Positions 34,863 to 46,063 of a DNA stretch of 64,000 bases are shown piece after piece (position 1 is the stretch's first letter; each line of letters opens with the position of its first letter). This DNA is from Platanthera guangdongensis (lineage: Eukaryota > Streptophyta > Magnoliopsida > Asparagales > Orchidaceae), in assembly GCA_039583875.1 (NCBI GenBank), contig CM077150.1:177448375-177512374 (forward strand), written 5' to 3'. The position numbers and the translations under genes are program-made. A model generated the notes under the pieces. The model had not been told where the DNA came from. It did not search any database and worked only from the letters and a program-made list of their open reading frames with translations.

Positions 34863-36848
34863 ACTACTTCTTATTTCCTCCTTCATTTTGACCAAACTTG
34901 CCTGTTTATCTCCCGAACTAGAGCGACGTAAGAGAGAGAATGTTTTTCCGTGATCCTTCCGGTGGCCGCCGGCGGTACTCCAGTGCTTGAAATCTTCAAC
35001 CGAATATATGTACGAAAAGCTCTCAACGAGAGCAACACCATCGTGATTTCGACTTCCCTCGTCTTCTTCAGCCCCGATCTACGCTGTGGTGCGAATTGGA
35101 TGTCTTTCTCTGGTGAAGCCAAGGCAAATAATGGTTTCCTCCTTCTCTTCCCTTCTTTTCCCCCGATTGGTAGAAATTTCTAACTTATTTTTATCATGAT
35201 TAGTAATTAACTTATTGTTATAATTTCCATGTTATTGATTTTGCTATCAAGCCCTGTTAAATATTATATATTTTGACGAGGCGGTTAATTCCACTCTTTT
35301 ACCGTTCCTCAACTTTCATGTATAATGCGTTGGAGTTTATTTAGGACTGTAAATTCTTCCTAAAGGTTGATCAACCATGTCAAATCTAGAATTGTTTAGT
35401 AGAATCCGATATGCCATTGTTGTCTTGAGACTTATATCATGATTTTCTTCGTGGCGGCGCCGTGGGGCGAGACACGCCTCCAGACCATAAATGGTTGTGG
35501 TGGGCTTTTGAGCTCTAAACCCGGGTCATTACGGGGTTTTGTTTCCGGGTTTCCTTTGTTGCGGGTGTTATTTGTGGAAAAAACAACAGCCGCAACATTT
35601 GTTCTCCCTATTAGTACTTTGTGGGGCTCTACCAGGTGTTTGAGGCATTTGCGGTGAATGGTGGAGTATCCAGTCTCCCCCGCAATTAGATGGATAATTG
35701 TCTTCACGGTTGGCCACCCTGCCCGTTTTGGTTTTTTTTGGTGGAGTTGATCACATGTGGCTAATAGGGGTTGGTTTCTCTCTTGATGGTTTAAGCTTGA
35801 CCCCTTTTCCCCTCATCATCTTGTGCATTCAGGGTGCTGTGGTTATACGTTATGCTTTGTAACAACCCCATCCGTTCATATGATATATTATAGAAGGTCC
35901 GGCCGGGGCCCCACAGGATATACCACAAAACAGTCGGTGAAGGTACAGGATGATACCAGAGTAGCGCAACGCACCTATCACAAGCATTCTAGCGGAAGCC
36001 TAAACTACTTGAACTCCTCATGAATGTCCAAATATAAAACTCCATATTTTATATACATATAGGAATGTCTTACAACAACAAAGGTATTGGCCTTATGGCC
36101 TTACAGGGCTTTCATACAGTGGCCTAAACAAATTGGCGCGCAGGCCGTCCACAAAAAGAAAACACTCAAAAGAACATTAGCCTTCGAGGGCTAGCAGCAG
36201 CAGCAGCACCAGCAGGAGCATCAACCTCTATGCGATCCGCTCGGCTCTCCAGCACCTGTTGAAGGACAATCCACCCAACGGTGGCAAACAAAAGCAACGG
36301 TCAGCGTTCAGCTGACCAAATTATAACGACCCTACCCCTCCTCTCGGGGCAGCGGTATTTTCCCTGCAGGCATATCATATCACAAGTATGGCAATCATCA
36401 AAGGTGCTTTCACGCACACAAGCCATCACAACCGTTCGCCGCCCGGCCCAACGGTCCGTGCACTCAGGGCACATTCTTGGTGTTCTGGCAACCTCTTGCC
36501 CACCACCGTATCAGGGTTAACACCCAACGGTAACACTCTTGAGCATTTACTCCATGGCGTGCAGCCGGAGTTAGTCCTCGGACACCGGGATGGCCCATAG
36601 CCCCCCTTTGTGTCATGGCGCGCAGGCCGAAGACTCTTGCTATGCGCTCCAACAGACCGCACTTTTGGTCTCACGTCAGACGGACATAGCGCAAGTCGGA
36701 TCCTCCACCCCCCCGTTGCTCAAATCGCCTTGCCCTTTCCGCGTGCAGCGTACTCATGGCTATATCAAAGGCACAGGTCGGTCTCACCAATCCTGTTCCT
36801 GGCATTCAAGCCTGGGTACTTCTCGATACCCAATTCTCACAACAACAG

Positions 36849-37115
36849 CGGGTCTTTCCTGGGCACACCAGTACTTCCTGTGACTCTCTCTCCACAGGTG
36901 GACACCACATAAGCACAAATGTCAGGGGTCTTTCCTGGGCACACCAGTACTTCCTGTGACTCGCTCCACAGGTGGACACCCTATGACATCAAGCATCACA
37001 AAAAGGGCCTTTCCTGGTCCCACCAGGACTACCTGTGCATCATTCACAGGTTGGACCCAAAACCATCACAAGGCTATTTTCCTGGGCTACCACCCCAGTA
37101 CTTCCTGCTACTCCT
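36849..37115. repeat. 78-bp tandem units in LTR of E
   Basis: The segment starting ggtctttcctgggcacaccag recurs at 36849 and 36927, with two more diverged copies (about 37009 and 37076). The same array is at 44231-44497 in the other LTR. Confidence 0.8.
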
Positions 37116-37699
37116 TTTCGCAGGCCTAACCCGTAGACTCCGTACACTACACGTTTTTCACGGAGTTTTCTCCGGTTCGTATGCAACATCACCAATCTAG
37201 ACCAATCTATCCAGATGGGCTTCACACAGCATGCCTATTCCGTACTCCAGTTCCGGATCTATATGCTAACAAGGGGGATTTCACACATCCACCCAAAGAG
37301 TCCCAAAACCAGCCACCTCTTGGTGGGGGAACTCACAAAGATATGCTAAAAGGAAGCCTTCACATGGCTTAGGAAGAAAGGTCGTTACCCTTGACGATCG
37401 CTTCGGTGCCATGGATTCCAAGATAGCTTGCAAGACGCGCAAGATCGTTTCCTCCGCAACGCTGGCTTCGGATCTCTCGCCGGTAAACCGCAGCACCACC
37501 AACAGCAGCCCCCTTCCCTTCTTCCTCCTCCTTTCTTTCTCTCTTTCTCTCTCTTGAAGAAAGGTTAAGGCCAAAGTAAATGAGAAATCAATCTCTGACT
37601 TCGGCCCTTAAGGAAAAAGAAGAAGAGCTTTCAGCCCTTGGATCCAGACTGAAGGAATGGACGGCCACGATTCTGCCAAAAACACCAATTTTGCCAAGA

Positions 37700-38290
37700 C
37701 ACGGCCTCGAACACGGCCGTGTGCCTGGCCGTGTGCCTCAAGCGGTGGTCAACCGACTTATCCAGACCAGTGACACGCCCACGGGACACGCCCGTGTCAT
37801 GGGCCGTGTCACCAACACGCCTTCAGACACGCCCGTGTCTGTGGCCGTGTACCTGGGTGAAAAAAAATCCCAAATCATCCCGAGACTTCACACGGCCTGT
37901 GACACGCCCGTGTCCCAGGCCGTGTGCCCAGACACGGCACAACGACACGCCCTGTCGAAAATCTTTCGGCGGGCTGAGCTCATCGCCTGATTTGACACGC
38001 CCTGTGACACGCCCGTGTCACAGGCCGTGTTTAAACTCTCGACACTCGACACTCAGGTCTCGACACTCGACGATCGTCGAGACAAAATCGTCGAGCATGC
38101 CACACGGCCTTGGACACGCCCGTGTCCTGGGCCGTGTGCCTCCTCTCGACGAATCGTCGAGAACAAAAATCGTCGAGACAAAGCCCAATCGTCGACACAA
38201 CTTTGACACGCCCTGCGACACGCCCGTGTCGCAGGCCGTGTCACCTGACACGCCCCGGAACACGCCCGTGTCCCAGGCCGTGTCACCCAA
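37700..38290. repeat. Mixed palindrome cluster in U3 of element E (3' LTR)
   Basis: About twenty copies of ACACGCCCGTGT or ACACGGCCGTGT and related ACACGGCCT words, plus CTCGACGATCGTCGAGA and several CGTCGA half-sites (38038-38205). It is the first 600 bases of the LTR in its own orientation. The matching cluster in the 5' LTR is at 45082-45672. Confidence 0.92.
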
Positions 38291-38322
38291 ATTTGCCTGT
38301 TTCAGAACTTTGGGCTGTTACA

Positions 38323-38338
38323 ATCCTCCCCTCCTACA
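38323..38338 (-). other. Polypurine tract of element E
   Basis: The minus strand reads TGTAGGAGGGGAGGAT, directly before the 3' LTR. The sequence up to the pol stop (38339-38443) is 3' untranslated. Confidence 0.75.
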
Positions 38339-38443
38339 AAACAATTTCGTCCTCGAAATTCAGAGACAGGAAAGTAACAAAAAAGACAGCAAGAAAAATG
38401 TAACAATATCTCAATGTTTATGTTACAACAGTCTCGCTACCAA

Positions 38444-41400
38444 TTACAGAAACAACTCAGGGAACTCTTCTCGCATGGTCTGCTCGCGTTCCCACGTCAA
38501 CTCTTCACGACCGCAGTTGTCCCACCGGACTTTCACCATACCGACCGTCTTGTTCCGCAACTGTTTCTCGGCTCGATCTTCGATCCGAATGGGTCTAACT
38601 CTCGTTGTTAGCCCATACTCCACCGGCACACGATCATCCGCGATCACTTGAGCTGGATCTTTCACGGCTTTCCGCAGCACCGAGATGTGAAAGACATCAT
38701 GTAACCCACCCAAGTCCGCCGACAGAGCTAGCCGATAAGCTGCTTCGCCAATTCGCTCAACCACTTCAAAGGGACCCAAAAACCTTGGACTCAACTTTTT
38801 CATTCGTCGAATCCTGGAGACACCTTTGAATGGCTTGATCTTCAAGTAGACCCAATCGCCAACCGCAAATTCAACGTTCCGGTGCTTGGCGTTGTAGTAC
38901 TTCGCTTGTCGATCTTGAGCAACTAGCAATCTCTCTCGAATAGTCCGAATGGTTGAGTTTGCTTCATCCACCTCATTTGGTCTAACAATCCGAGCTTCAC
39001 CCGCTTCTACCCAAGCCAAGGGAGTACGACACTTTCTTCCGTATAGGGCTTCATATGGTGCCATCCCAATACTTGCCTGGTAGCTGTTATTATAAGCAAA
39101 CTCTACCATATAGAGATGATCTTCCCATCTCTTTCCGAAATCAAGGGCGCACATTCGGAGCATGTCCTCCATTGTTCTGTTGGTACGTTCAGTCTGGCCA
39201 TCCGTTTGGGGATGAAAGGCCGTACTGAAAGTCAACTTCGTGCCCAACAGTCGGTGAACTAGCCTCCAATCATTTGACGTGAATCGCCCATCTCTATCAC
39301 TTACGATGCTCCGAGGAACACCGTGAAGCCGCACAATCTGATCAACGTATAACTTTGCCAAATATTCAACTGAATCATCCCGTCTGTTCGGGAGAAAATG
39401 TGCTACTTTTGTTAACCGGTCAACTATCACCCAAATGGAATCATTTCCTCGCTGCGATCTTGGCAATCCATGCACAAAATCCATGGAAATATCATCAAAT
39501 TTCCACACTGGGATCGGTAGTGACTTCAAATAACCGCCCGGCTTTTGGCATTCAGACTTTACCATCACACATGTTTGGCATTTGGCCACATAAAGGGCAA
39601 TATCTTTCTTGAGCCCTGGCCACCAAAAGAGCTTTTTCATATCGTTGAACATCTTTGTGCTCCCGGGGTGAATGGAATACTTTGTATAATGTGCTTCATA
39701 CATCAGTTCTTCCCTCAACTTCCCCACATTTGGGACGCACAAACGGCTCTCTTTTCGCAAAAGACCGTCATTCCAGGTGAATTTGCCTTCTGGCCCTTCA
39801 GTCACATAGCGCAAGAGATCTTCATCCAACTCCGTTGCCCGTCGAACTCGGTCCGCAAGGTCACATTGCACCTCGGTCCAGTTCAAACATGCACTGGGAG
39901 TGGAATTCTTGTCAACACAAGAGATCTCCAATGCCTCCAATTCCTGGATAAGACGTTCATCATGCCTTTGTAACCAATTCGCTCTAGCCGGAACCCGCCG
40001 ACTTAAGGCATCCGCGACAACATTTCCCTTCCCGGGTGTATAGTGAATCTCGAAAGTGTAGTCCCCAAGGAACTCCAACCACCTTCGTTGTCGCATGTTC
40101 AACTCTTTCTGCTCTAATAGATACTTGAGGCTCTTATGGTCAGTATAGATCTCCACCTTCACTCCATAAAGGTAGTGTCGCCACAGCTTAAGTGCAAAAA
40201 TCACCGCCGCTAGTTCCAAATCATGGACGGGATAGTTTCGCTCGTGCACCTTCAGCTGGCGTGAGCCATAAGCAATCACCTTTCCGCTCTGCAGAAGAAC
40301 GCAGCCTAAGCCGCTCCCTGAGGCATCACTATAAATCACAAAGCCATCAGTTCCACATGGCGAAGACAACACCGGCGCCGTGGTCAACCGAACCTTCAGC
40401 TCTTCAAAAGCTCGTGCGCACTCTGGCGTCCAAACGAACTTCTGATCCTTTCGCGTCAGTGTGGTTAGCGGCAAAGCGATCCGCGAGAAGTTTTCCACAA
40501 ATCTTCTATAGTAGCCCGCAAGTCCAAGGAAACTCCTAACTTCGGCCACGGAAGACAATATTGGCCATTCTTGTATGGCTCTTATCTTCGCTGGATCCAC
40601 TGCAATGCCCGCTCCACTCACCACATGGCCCAAAAATGCCACTGACGATAGCCAAAACTCACACTTCGAGAACTTAGCATAGAGCTGATTTTGCCTCAAT
40701 ATATTCAACACCAACCGCAAGTGAATCTCATGTTCAGCTTTCGACTTTGAGTACACCAGGATATCATCAATGAACACGATCACAAACAGATCCAGGTACT
40801 CACGGAATATGCGGTGCATCAAATCCATAAACACAGAGGGCGCATTGCACAAGCCAAAGGGCATGACTGTGAACTCATAGTGCCCATAACGCGTTCCAAA
40901 TGCGGTTTTGGGAATGTCACCTTCCCGAATCCTTAACTGGTAATAACCAGACTTCAGGTCCAACTTTGAATAGACGGTCGAGCCCACTAGCTGATCAAAT
41001 AATTCATCAATCCGAGGTATCGGATACTTATTCTTCTCAGTCAGCTTATTCAATTCACGGTAGTCTATACACAACCGTAACCCACCATCTTTCTTCTTTA
41101 CAAAAAGCACAGGCGCGCTCCAAGGTGACATACTTGGGCGGATATAGCCTTGCTCTAGCATTTCTTGTAGTTGAACCTTCAACTCAGCCATCTCTTTAGG
41201 CGCAACGCGATATGGCGAACGGGCCACTGGTTTCGCACCTGGCACCAGCTCAATTGTGAAGTCAATCTCCCGCTGGGGTGGTAGCCCAGGGAGATCTGCG
41301 GGAAACACATCAGCAAATTCTGCCACAATCGGAACCTCGCACAAAGTGGCCTTAGGCTCAACAGCCTGAATTAGTGCAAAGTAACACTCCGCACCCTTCC

Positions 41401-41839
41401 GAACAGCTTTGACTACCTGGAGTGCAGACATCAACGTCCCGCCTACTCCTCGCATACCCGCGAACTTGGTCTCCTGTTCGGTATTCTGGCCCAACGTGAT
41501 TTCTTTGGACTGGCAATCAATCATAGCATGTTGCTCCGCAAGCCAATCCATCCCAAAAATCACATCGAATTCCGAAATTGGCAAAACAAATGCGGTTAAA
41601 CAAAAATCCCGACTTCCTACTTGAATCGCCACATCGCAAGCTTGATCCGCAAGCATCCAACAACCATTCGGCAACACCACTCTGACGCTATCTGCCTTTG
41701 CACGACTGGGTATCCTAAGCCGCGTAAGAAATTCACTAGACAGAAAAGAATGCGATGCACCTGTATCAAACAGTGCTCGCGCCAGCGTGTCCCGAATCAT
41801 CACAAAGCCTATGACAAACATGTCACACACACAAACCAC
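38444..41839 (-). CDS. chromovirus pol: protease, RT, RNase H, integrase, chromodomain (intact)
   Basis: An open frame of 1131 codons. Protease [10 protein letters not shown] is near residue 28 and [13 protein letters not shown] near 89. RT has [22 protein letters not shown] and the catalytic [11 protein letters not shown]. RNase H has [15 protein letters not shown] and [11 protein letters not shown]. The integrase zinc region runs [11 protein letters not shown] ... [10 protein letters not shown], and its core has [17 protein letters not shown] and [13 protein letters not shown]. The C-terminal chromodomain-like end is [12 protein letters not shown] ... [16 protein letters not shown]. The first ten or so residues ([10 protein letters not shown]) look like intron. 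I infer that real coding starts at 41808, joined to gag by splicing. All catalytic acidic residues I can place are present. Confidence 0.94.
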   Translation of the reverse strand: MVCVCDMFVIGFVMIRDTLARALFDTGASHSFLSSEFLTRLRIPSRAKADSVRVVLPNGCWMLADQACDVAIQVGSRDFCLTAFVLPISEFDVIFGMDWLAEQHAMIDCQSKEITLGQNTEQETKFAGMRGVGGTLMSALQVVKAVRKGAECYFALIQAVEPKATLCEVPIVAEFADVFPADLPGLPPQREIDFTIELVPGAKPVARSPYRVAPKEMAELKVQLQEMLEQGYIRPSMSPWSAPVLFVKKKDGGLRLCIDYRELNKLTEKNKYPIPRIDELFDQLVGSTVYSKLDLKSGYYQLRIREGDIPKTAFGTRYGHYEFTVMPFGLCNAPSVFMDLMHRIFREYLDLFVIVFIDDILVYSKSKAEHEIHLRLVLNILRQNQLYAKFSKCEFWLSSVAFLGHVVSGAGIAVDPAKIRAIQEWPILSSVAEVRSFLGLAGYYRRFVENFSRIALPLTTLTRKDQKFVWTPECARAFEELKVRLTTAPVLSSPCGTDGFVIYSDASGSGLGCVLLQSGKVIAYGSRQLKVHERNYPVHDLELAAVIFALKLWRHYLYGVKVEIYTDHKSLKYLLEQKELNMRQRRWLEFLGDYTFEIHYTPGKGNVVADALSRRVPARANWLQRHDERLIQELEALEISCVDKNSTPSACLNWTEVQCDLADRVRRATELDEDLLRYVTEGPEGKFTWNDGLLRKESRLCVPNVGKLREELMYEAHYTKYSIHPGSTKMFNDMKKLFWWPGLKKDIALYVAKCQTCVMVKSECQKPGGYLKSLPIPVWKFDDISMDFVHGLPRSQRGNDSIWVIVDRLTKVAHFLPNRRDDSVEYLAKLYVDQIVRLHGVPRSIVSDRDGRFTSNDWRLVHRLLGTKLTFSTAFHPQTDGQTERTNRTMEDMLRMCALDFGKRWEDHLYMVEFAYNNSYQASIGMAPYEALYGRKCRTPLAWVEAGEARIVRPNEVDEANSTIRTIRERLLVAQDRQAKYYNAKHRNVEFAVGDWVYLKIKPFKGVSRIRRMKKLSPRFLGPFEVVERIGEAAYRLALSADLGGLHDVFHISVLRKAVKDPAQVIADDRVPVEYGLTTRVRPIRIEDRAEKQLRNKTVGMVKVRWDNCGREELTWEREQTMREEFPELFL

Positions 41840-41899
41840 AAACGTAGGGGTACTAAGCTAAGCATACAAACATTAGCATAAGCAAAACTAAACTCATAC
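41809..41899 (-). other. Putative 91-nt intron between gag and pol (element E)
   Basis: The minus strand has donor CACAG/GTATGAG at 41899 and acceptor TTTGTCATAG/GC ending at 41809. Splicing would join gag residues DVVTG directly to FVMIRD...LFDTG in frame, the continuous arrangement seen in Tekay-like elements with a single ORF. Element F keeps both sites in the same place with a 76-nt interval. Without splicing, gag ends at 41853 and pol is in another frame. Confidence 0.7.
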
Positions 41900-43022
41900 C
41901 TGTGACCACGTCACTCTGCTTGATGGCCTCCTGCAGGCCAAGATTGTAGACCCGGGGTTGCGCTTGCGAGGCAGAGGAATCCACCACCGCTTTTCCTTTC
42001 TCCGCATAAGATGCTCCCGCCTTCTTTTCACTCTTTGGCGGCATCCGACAATCTCGCGCAATATGCCCCATCCTACCACAATTAAAGCAGGTACGAGTTT
42101 CTGGTTTGGAGGTTGCCCCTGATGTTGCTCCTGTTGCAACTGATGAAGGAGCTTGTCCACTAGACTTGGACTTCTTACCCCATCTCTTCTTATAAAACGA
42201 TTTTCCCGATCGGGGTGCCTTCCACTCTGGTTGCGTCACAGCCAACGCTCTCTTCCCTTGCACCCTCTTCATATCCTTCTCCAGCGCACTTGCAGTGTCT
42301 ACCAAAGCTTGGAAACCTTGGTTCACAGAACTTGACACAAGGAACCTCAACTCGTCCCTCAGGCCTTCATAGAACCTATTGGTCTTCCTTTGCTCATCAG
42401 CAAATATCGAACCCGCATACCGCCCTAAGCGAGTAAACTCATGCAGGTACGCGTCAACACTGCCATCACCTTGAGTTAACCTTTGGAATTCGTTTTCCAT
42501 GGCTATCCGTTGCGCCGTAGGAAGGTGCTTCGCTAGGAACAGTCGAGAGAATTCATTCATGGAAACTTGAGCTAACGGACGACCCGCCAAATGATGTAAC
42601 TCTATCTCATCCCACCACAATCGAGCTTCTCCTTCAAGCAAGAATGTAGCTAAGGTAACCTTCTGACTTTCCGCCGTGCCAATCGCCGTCATAACTCTCT
42701 TGACGCGCGATAACCAATCCTCTGCCTGCGTCGGAGTACCCGCTCCCGAAAATGTAGGCGGATGGAAACTCATGAACCGTGTTAGTTGCTTCTCAGCTGT
42801 TCGAGGAGCCACATCCACTACAGGTTCCGGCCTTGCCTCCACCTGTTCTGGCCTAACATCCACTTGTTCCTGCCTAAGTGGCTGGCCTTGGATCATGGTA
42901 AATAATGCCTCCGCAACTAACCGTACATGCTCTGCAGACGGTGGAGGTGTAGGCACCTCAGCTGGTGCCCTACTCTCATCAGAATGCTGGGACGCAGACG
43001 GCCCAGCTCCACTTCGTGTCAC
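41853..43022 (-). CDS. chromovirus gag (intact), 389 codons unspliced
   Basis: It starts [16 protein letters not shown]. It has a proline-rich N-terminus, the Retrotrans_gag core ([59 protein letters not shown]), a basic linker and the knuckle [14 protein letters not shown]. The last 16 residues ([14 protein letters not shown] and neighbours) are hydrophobic and most likely intron sequence read as protein; with the splice, gag would run on into pol at DVVTG. It forms the capsid and packages RNA. There are no defects. Confidence 0.92.
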   Translation of the reverse strand: MTRSGAGPSASQHSDESRAPAEVPTPPPSAEHVRLVAEALFTMIQGQPLRQEQVDVRPEQVEARPEPVVDVAPRTAEKQLTRFMSFHPPTFSGAGTPTQAEDWLSRVKRVMTAIGTAESQKVTLATFLLEGEARLWWDEIELHHLAGRPLAQVSMNEFSRLFLAKHLPTAQRIAMENEFQRLTQGDGSVDAYLHEFTRLGRYAGSIFADEQRKTNRFYEGLRDELRFLVSSSVNQGFQALVDTASALEKDMKRVQGKRALAVTQPEWKAPRSGKSFYKKRWGKKSKSSGQAPSSVATGATSGATSKPETRTCFNCGRMGHIARDCRMPPKSEKKAGASYAEKGKAVVDSSASQAQPRVYNLGLQEAIKQSDVVTGMSLVLLMLMFVCLA

Positions 43023-43223
43023 CTAAAAGGGACAAGACACACATATAAGCGGTCGTACCCAAACAAACAACACAAAATAAGAACACGCAGGTTCCTCAAA
43101 CATACAAACTGCATTCCTATCATGGACATTCAGGAGTTCAATCGTAGACTTTGGTTTGCACAAACACGTGCTCGCCACCCCACAAAAGAAGTCGGCCACG
43201 ACTTCGAGAGGGAAAGACCAAGA

Positions 43224-43235
43224 CAACCGATACCA
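43224..43235 (-). other. Primer-binding site of element E
   Basis: The minus strand reads TGGTATCGGTTG, four bases after the 5' LTR. It begins like the tRNA-iMet site but diverges after seven bases. Element F has the better match at the same place. Bases 43023-43223 are the untranslated leader. Confidence 0.6.
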
Positions 43236-43239
43236 AAAA

Positions 43240-45704
43240 TGTAACAACCCCATCCGTTCATATGATATATTCTAGAAGGTCCGGCCGGGGCCCCACAGGA
43301 TATACCACAAAACAGTCGGTGAAGGTACAGGATGATACCAGAGTAGCGCAACGCACCTATCACAAGCATTCTAGCGGAAGCCTAAACTACTTGAACTCCT
43401 CATGAATGTCCAAATATAAAACTCCATATTTTATATACATATAGGAATGTCTTACAACAACAAAGGTATTGGCCTTATGGCCTTACAGGGCTTTCATACA
43501 GTGGCCTAAACAAATTGGCGCGCAGGCCGGCCACAAAAAGAAAACACTCAAAAGAACATTAGCCTTCGAGGGCTAGCAGCAGCAGCAGCACTAGCAGGAG
43601 CATCAACCTCTATGCGATCCGCTCGGCTCTCCAGCACCTGTTGAAGGACAATCCACCCAACGGTGGCAAACAAAAGCAACGGTCAGCGTTCAGCTGACCA
43701 AATTATAACGACCCTACCCCTCCTCTCGGGGCAGCGGTATTTTCCCTGCAGGCATATCATATCACAAGTATGGCAATCATCAAAGGTGCTTTCACGCACA
43801 CAAGCCATCACAACCGTTCGCCGCCTGGCCCAACGGTCCGTGCACTCAGGGCACATTCTTGGTGTTCTGGCAACCTCTTGCCCACCACCGTATCAGGGTT
43901 AACACCCAACGGTAACACTCTTGAGCATTTACTCCATGGCGTGCAGCCGGAGTTAGTCCTCGGACACCGGGATGGCCCGTAGCCCCCCTTTGTGTCATGG
44001 CGCGCAGGCCGAAGACTCTTGCTATGCGCTCCAACAGACCGCACTTTTGGTCTCACGTCAGACGGACATAGCGCAGGTCGGATCCTCCACCCCCCCGTTG
44101 CTCAAATCGCCTTGCCCTTTCCGCGTGCAGCGTACTCATGGCTATATCAAAGGCACGGGTCGGTCTCACCAATCCTGTTCCTGGCATTCAAGCCTGGGTA
44201 CTTCTCGATACCCAATTCTCACAACAACAGCGGGTCTTTCCTGGGCACACCAGTACTTCCTGTGACTCTTTCTCCACAGGTGGACACCGCATAAGCACAA
44301 ATGTCAGGGGTCTTTCCTGGGCACACCAGTACTTCCTGTGACTCGCTCCACAGGTGGACACCCTATGACATCAAGCATCACAAAAAGGGCCTTTCCTGGT
44401 CCCACCAGGACTACCTGTGCATCATTCACAGGTTGGACCCAAAACCATCACAAGGCTATTTTCCTGGGCTACCACCCCAGTACTTCCTGCTACTCCTTTT
44501 CGCAGGCCTAACCCGTAGACTCCGTACACTACACGTTTTTCACGGAGTTTTCTCCGGTTCGTATGCAACATCACCAATCTAGACCAACCTATCCAGATGG
44601 GCTTCACACAGCATGCCTATTCCGTACTCCAGTTCCGGATCTATATGCTAACAAGGGGGATTTCACACATCCACCCAAAGAGTCCCAAAACCAGCCACCT
44701 CTTGGTGGGGGAACTCACAAAGATATGCTAAAAGGAAGCCTTCACATGGCTTAGGAAGAAAGGTCGTTACCCTTGACGATCGCTTCGGTGCCATGGATTC
44801 CAAGATAGCTTGCAAGACGCGCAAGATCGTTTCCTCCGCAACGCTGGCTTCGGATCTCTCGCCGGTAAACCGCAGCACCACCAACAGCAGCCCCCTTCCC
44901 TTCTTCCTCCTCCTTTCTTTCTCTCTTTCTCTCTCTTGAAGAAAGGTTAAGGCCAAAGTAAATGAGAAATCAATCTCTGACTTCGGCCCTTAAGGAAAAA
45001 GAAGAAGAGCTTTCAGCCCTTGGATCCAGACTGAAGGAATGGACGGCCACGATTCTGCCAAAAACACCAATTTTGCCCAGACACGGCCTCGAACACGGCC
45101 GTGTGCCTGGCCGTGTGCCTCAAGCGGTGGTCAACCGACTTATCCAGACCAGTGACACGCCCACGGGACACGCCCGTGTCATGGGCCGTGTCACCAACAC
45201 GCCTTCAGACACGCCCGTGTCTGTGGCCGTGTACCTGGGTGAAAAAAAATCCCAAATCATCCCGAGACTTCACACGGCCTGTGACACGCCCGTGTCCCAG
45301 GCCGTGTGCCCAGACACGGCACAACGACACGCCCTGTCGAAAATCTTTCGGCGGGCTGAGCTCGTCGCCTGATTTGACACGCCCTGTGACACGCCCGTGT
45401 CACAGGCCGTGTTCAAACTCTCGACACTCGACACTCAGGTCTCGACACTCGACGATCGTCGAGACAAAATCGTCGAGCATGCCACACGGCCTTGGACACG
45501 CCCGTGTCCTGGGCCGTGTGCCTCCTCTCGACGAATCGTCGAGAACAAAAATCGTCGAGACAAAGCCCAATCGTCGACACAACTTTGACACGCCCTGCGA
45601 CACGCCCGTGTCGCAGGCCGTGTCACCTAACACGCCCCGGAACACGCCCGTGTCCCAGGCCGTGTCACCCAAATTTGCCTGTTTCAGAACTTTGGGCTGT
45701 TACA
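43240..45704 (-). repeat. 5' LTR of element E
   Basis: 2465 bp, almost identical to the copy at 35858. It is followed on the plus strand by TSD copy TGCTT (45705-45709). It drives minus-strand transcription of gag and pol. No clear TATA box was found after its palindrome cluster; a GA-rich run (about 44942-44908 on the minus strand) follows. Confidence 0.94.
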
Positions 45705-45709
45705 TGCTT

Positions 45710-46063
45710 CACGTAAGTGTTTCTCTTCTTTTTTAACCTTTGTACCTAACTGTTGTACTTTATGTAAGTATTTTTCCTTGGTCTTGGGTTGGTACCCCTT
45801 GACTCGTTTACTCTTGGCTTACTTTCTGCCTTCACTTGTACATTCTTACTGAGGTGTTCTGTCTTTGGAATGCCTCAGGTTCAGAGATATAGTTGATAGC
45901 CGTGCTGGTGTTGGAGTTGGTAGCCGTGCTGGTGTTGGAGTTGATAGCCGTGCTGGTGTTGGTGTTGGAATGCCTCAGGTTCAGAGCTATAGTTGATAGC
46001 CGTGCTGGTGTTGGAGTTCCTGGGCAGCTGTCTTGGCTATGGATTATTTTGCCTCACCGTAGC
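45710..46063 (+). repeat. 3' LTR of element D, continued, with 24-bp minisatellite
   Basis: It resumes after element E and ends where element F begins. Three adjoining copies of a 24-bp unit (gatagccgtgctggtgttgg...) lie at 45893-45966. A 100-bp-period duplication of ttggaatgcctcaggttcag plus one more unit lies at 45964-46018. No gene. Confidence 0.72.

Larger units (their letters stand above)
33634..35857 (+). repeat. 3' LTR of element D, first part
   Basis: It starts TGTAACGCCCCCGATTTT. A zone of CGTCGA/TCGACG words (34126-34400) and then CTCGAG words (34425-34800) leads into (TA)n (34853-34862), and then a GC-rich transcribed part resembling LTR G. At 35857 element E interrupts it, with target copy TGCTT at 35853-35857. 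The remainder is at 45710-46063. Short ORFs inside (for example on the plus strand at 34166) are by-products of the repeats. Confidence 0.8.
35858..38322 (-). repeat. 3' LTR of element E
   Basis: 2465 bp. On the plus strand it begins TGTAACAACCC and ends GGGCTGTTACA, so the tips form an 11-bp inverted repeat with one mismatch. On the minus strand the U3 start holds the ACACGCCCGTGT / TCGACGATCGTCGA cluster (37700-38290). A 78-bp tandem unit lies at 36849-37004. The reading frames inside also occur at +7382 in the other LTR and have no homology that I recognise. Confidence 0.94.
35858..45704 (-). mobile_element. Element E: full-length young Tekay-like chromovirus
   Basis: Two 2465-bp LTRs (35858-38322 and 43240-45704) are flanked by the target duplication TGCTT (35853-35857 and 45705-45709). 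Gag and pol are both open. The gene order protease, RT, RNase H, integrase, chromodomain marks a chromovirus. By eye I count about 14 differences between the LTRs, about 0.6%. At commonly used plant rates this would be a few hundred thousand years. All parts needed for autonomous movement appear present, if gag and pol are joined by splicing. Confidence 0.94.
16602..46063 (+). mobile_element. Element D: decayed Tekay-like chromovirus hosting B, E and F
   Basis: The pieces are gag (16602-17668), protease (to 18347), then Sirevirus B, then RT to chromodomain (30806-33555), polypurine tract, 3' LTR (33634-35857), element E, more LTR (45710-46063), then element F. Removing B with one CTATT copy restores the line of gypsy polyprotein across the gap. 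Its 5' LTR and gag start are missing at the junction with G. Many stops and frameshifts make it the oldest datable layer here. Confidence 0.8.

Noticed and set aside
36281..37574. Many short frames (60-100 codons) that appear conserved because they recur at 43663-44956
   Set aside because: They are the two LTRs of element E. Identity reflects recent duplication, not protein selection.
37719..38651. 310-codon frame on the plus strand
   Set aside because: It runs over the palindrome cluster, the LTR end and the antisense of pol. The Arg/Pro/Cys repeats come from ACACGCCCGTGT words.
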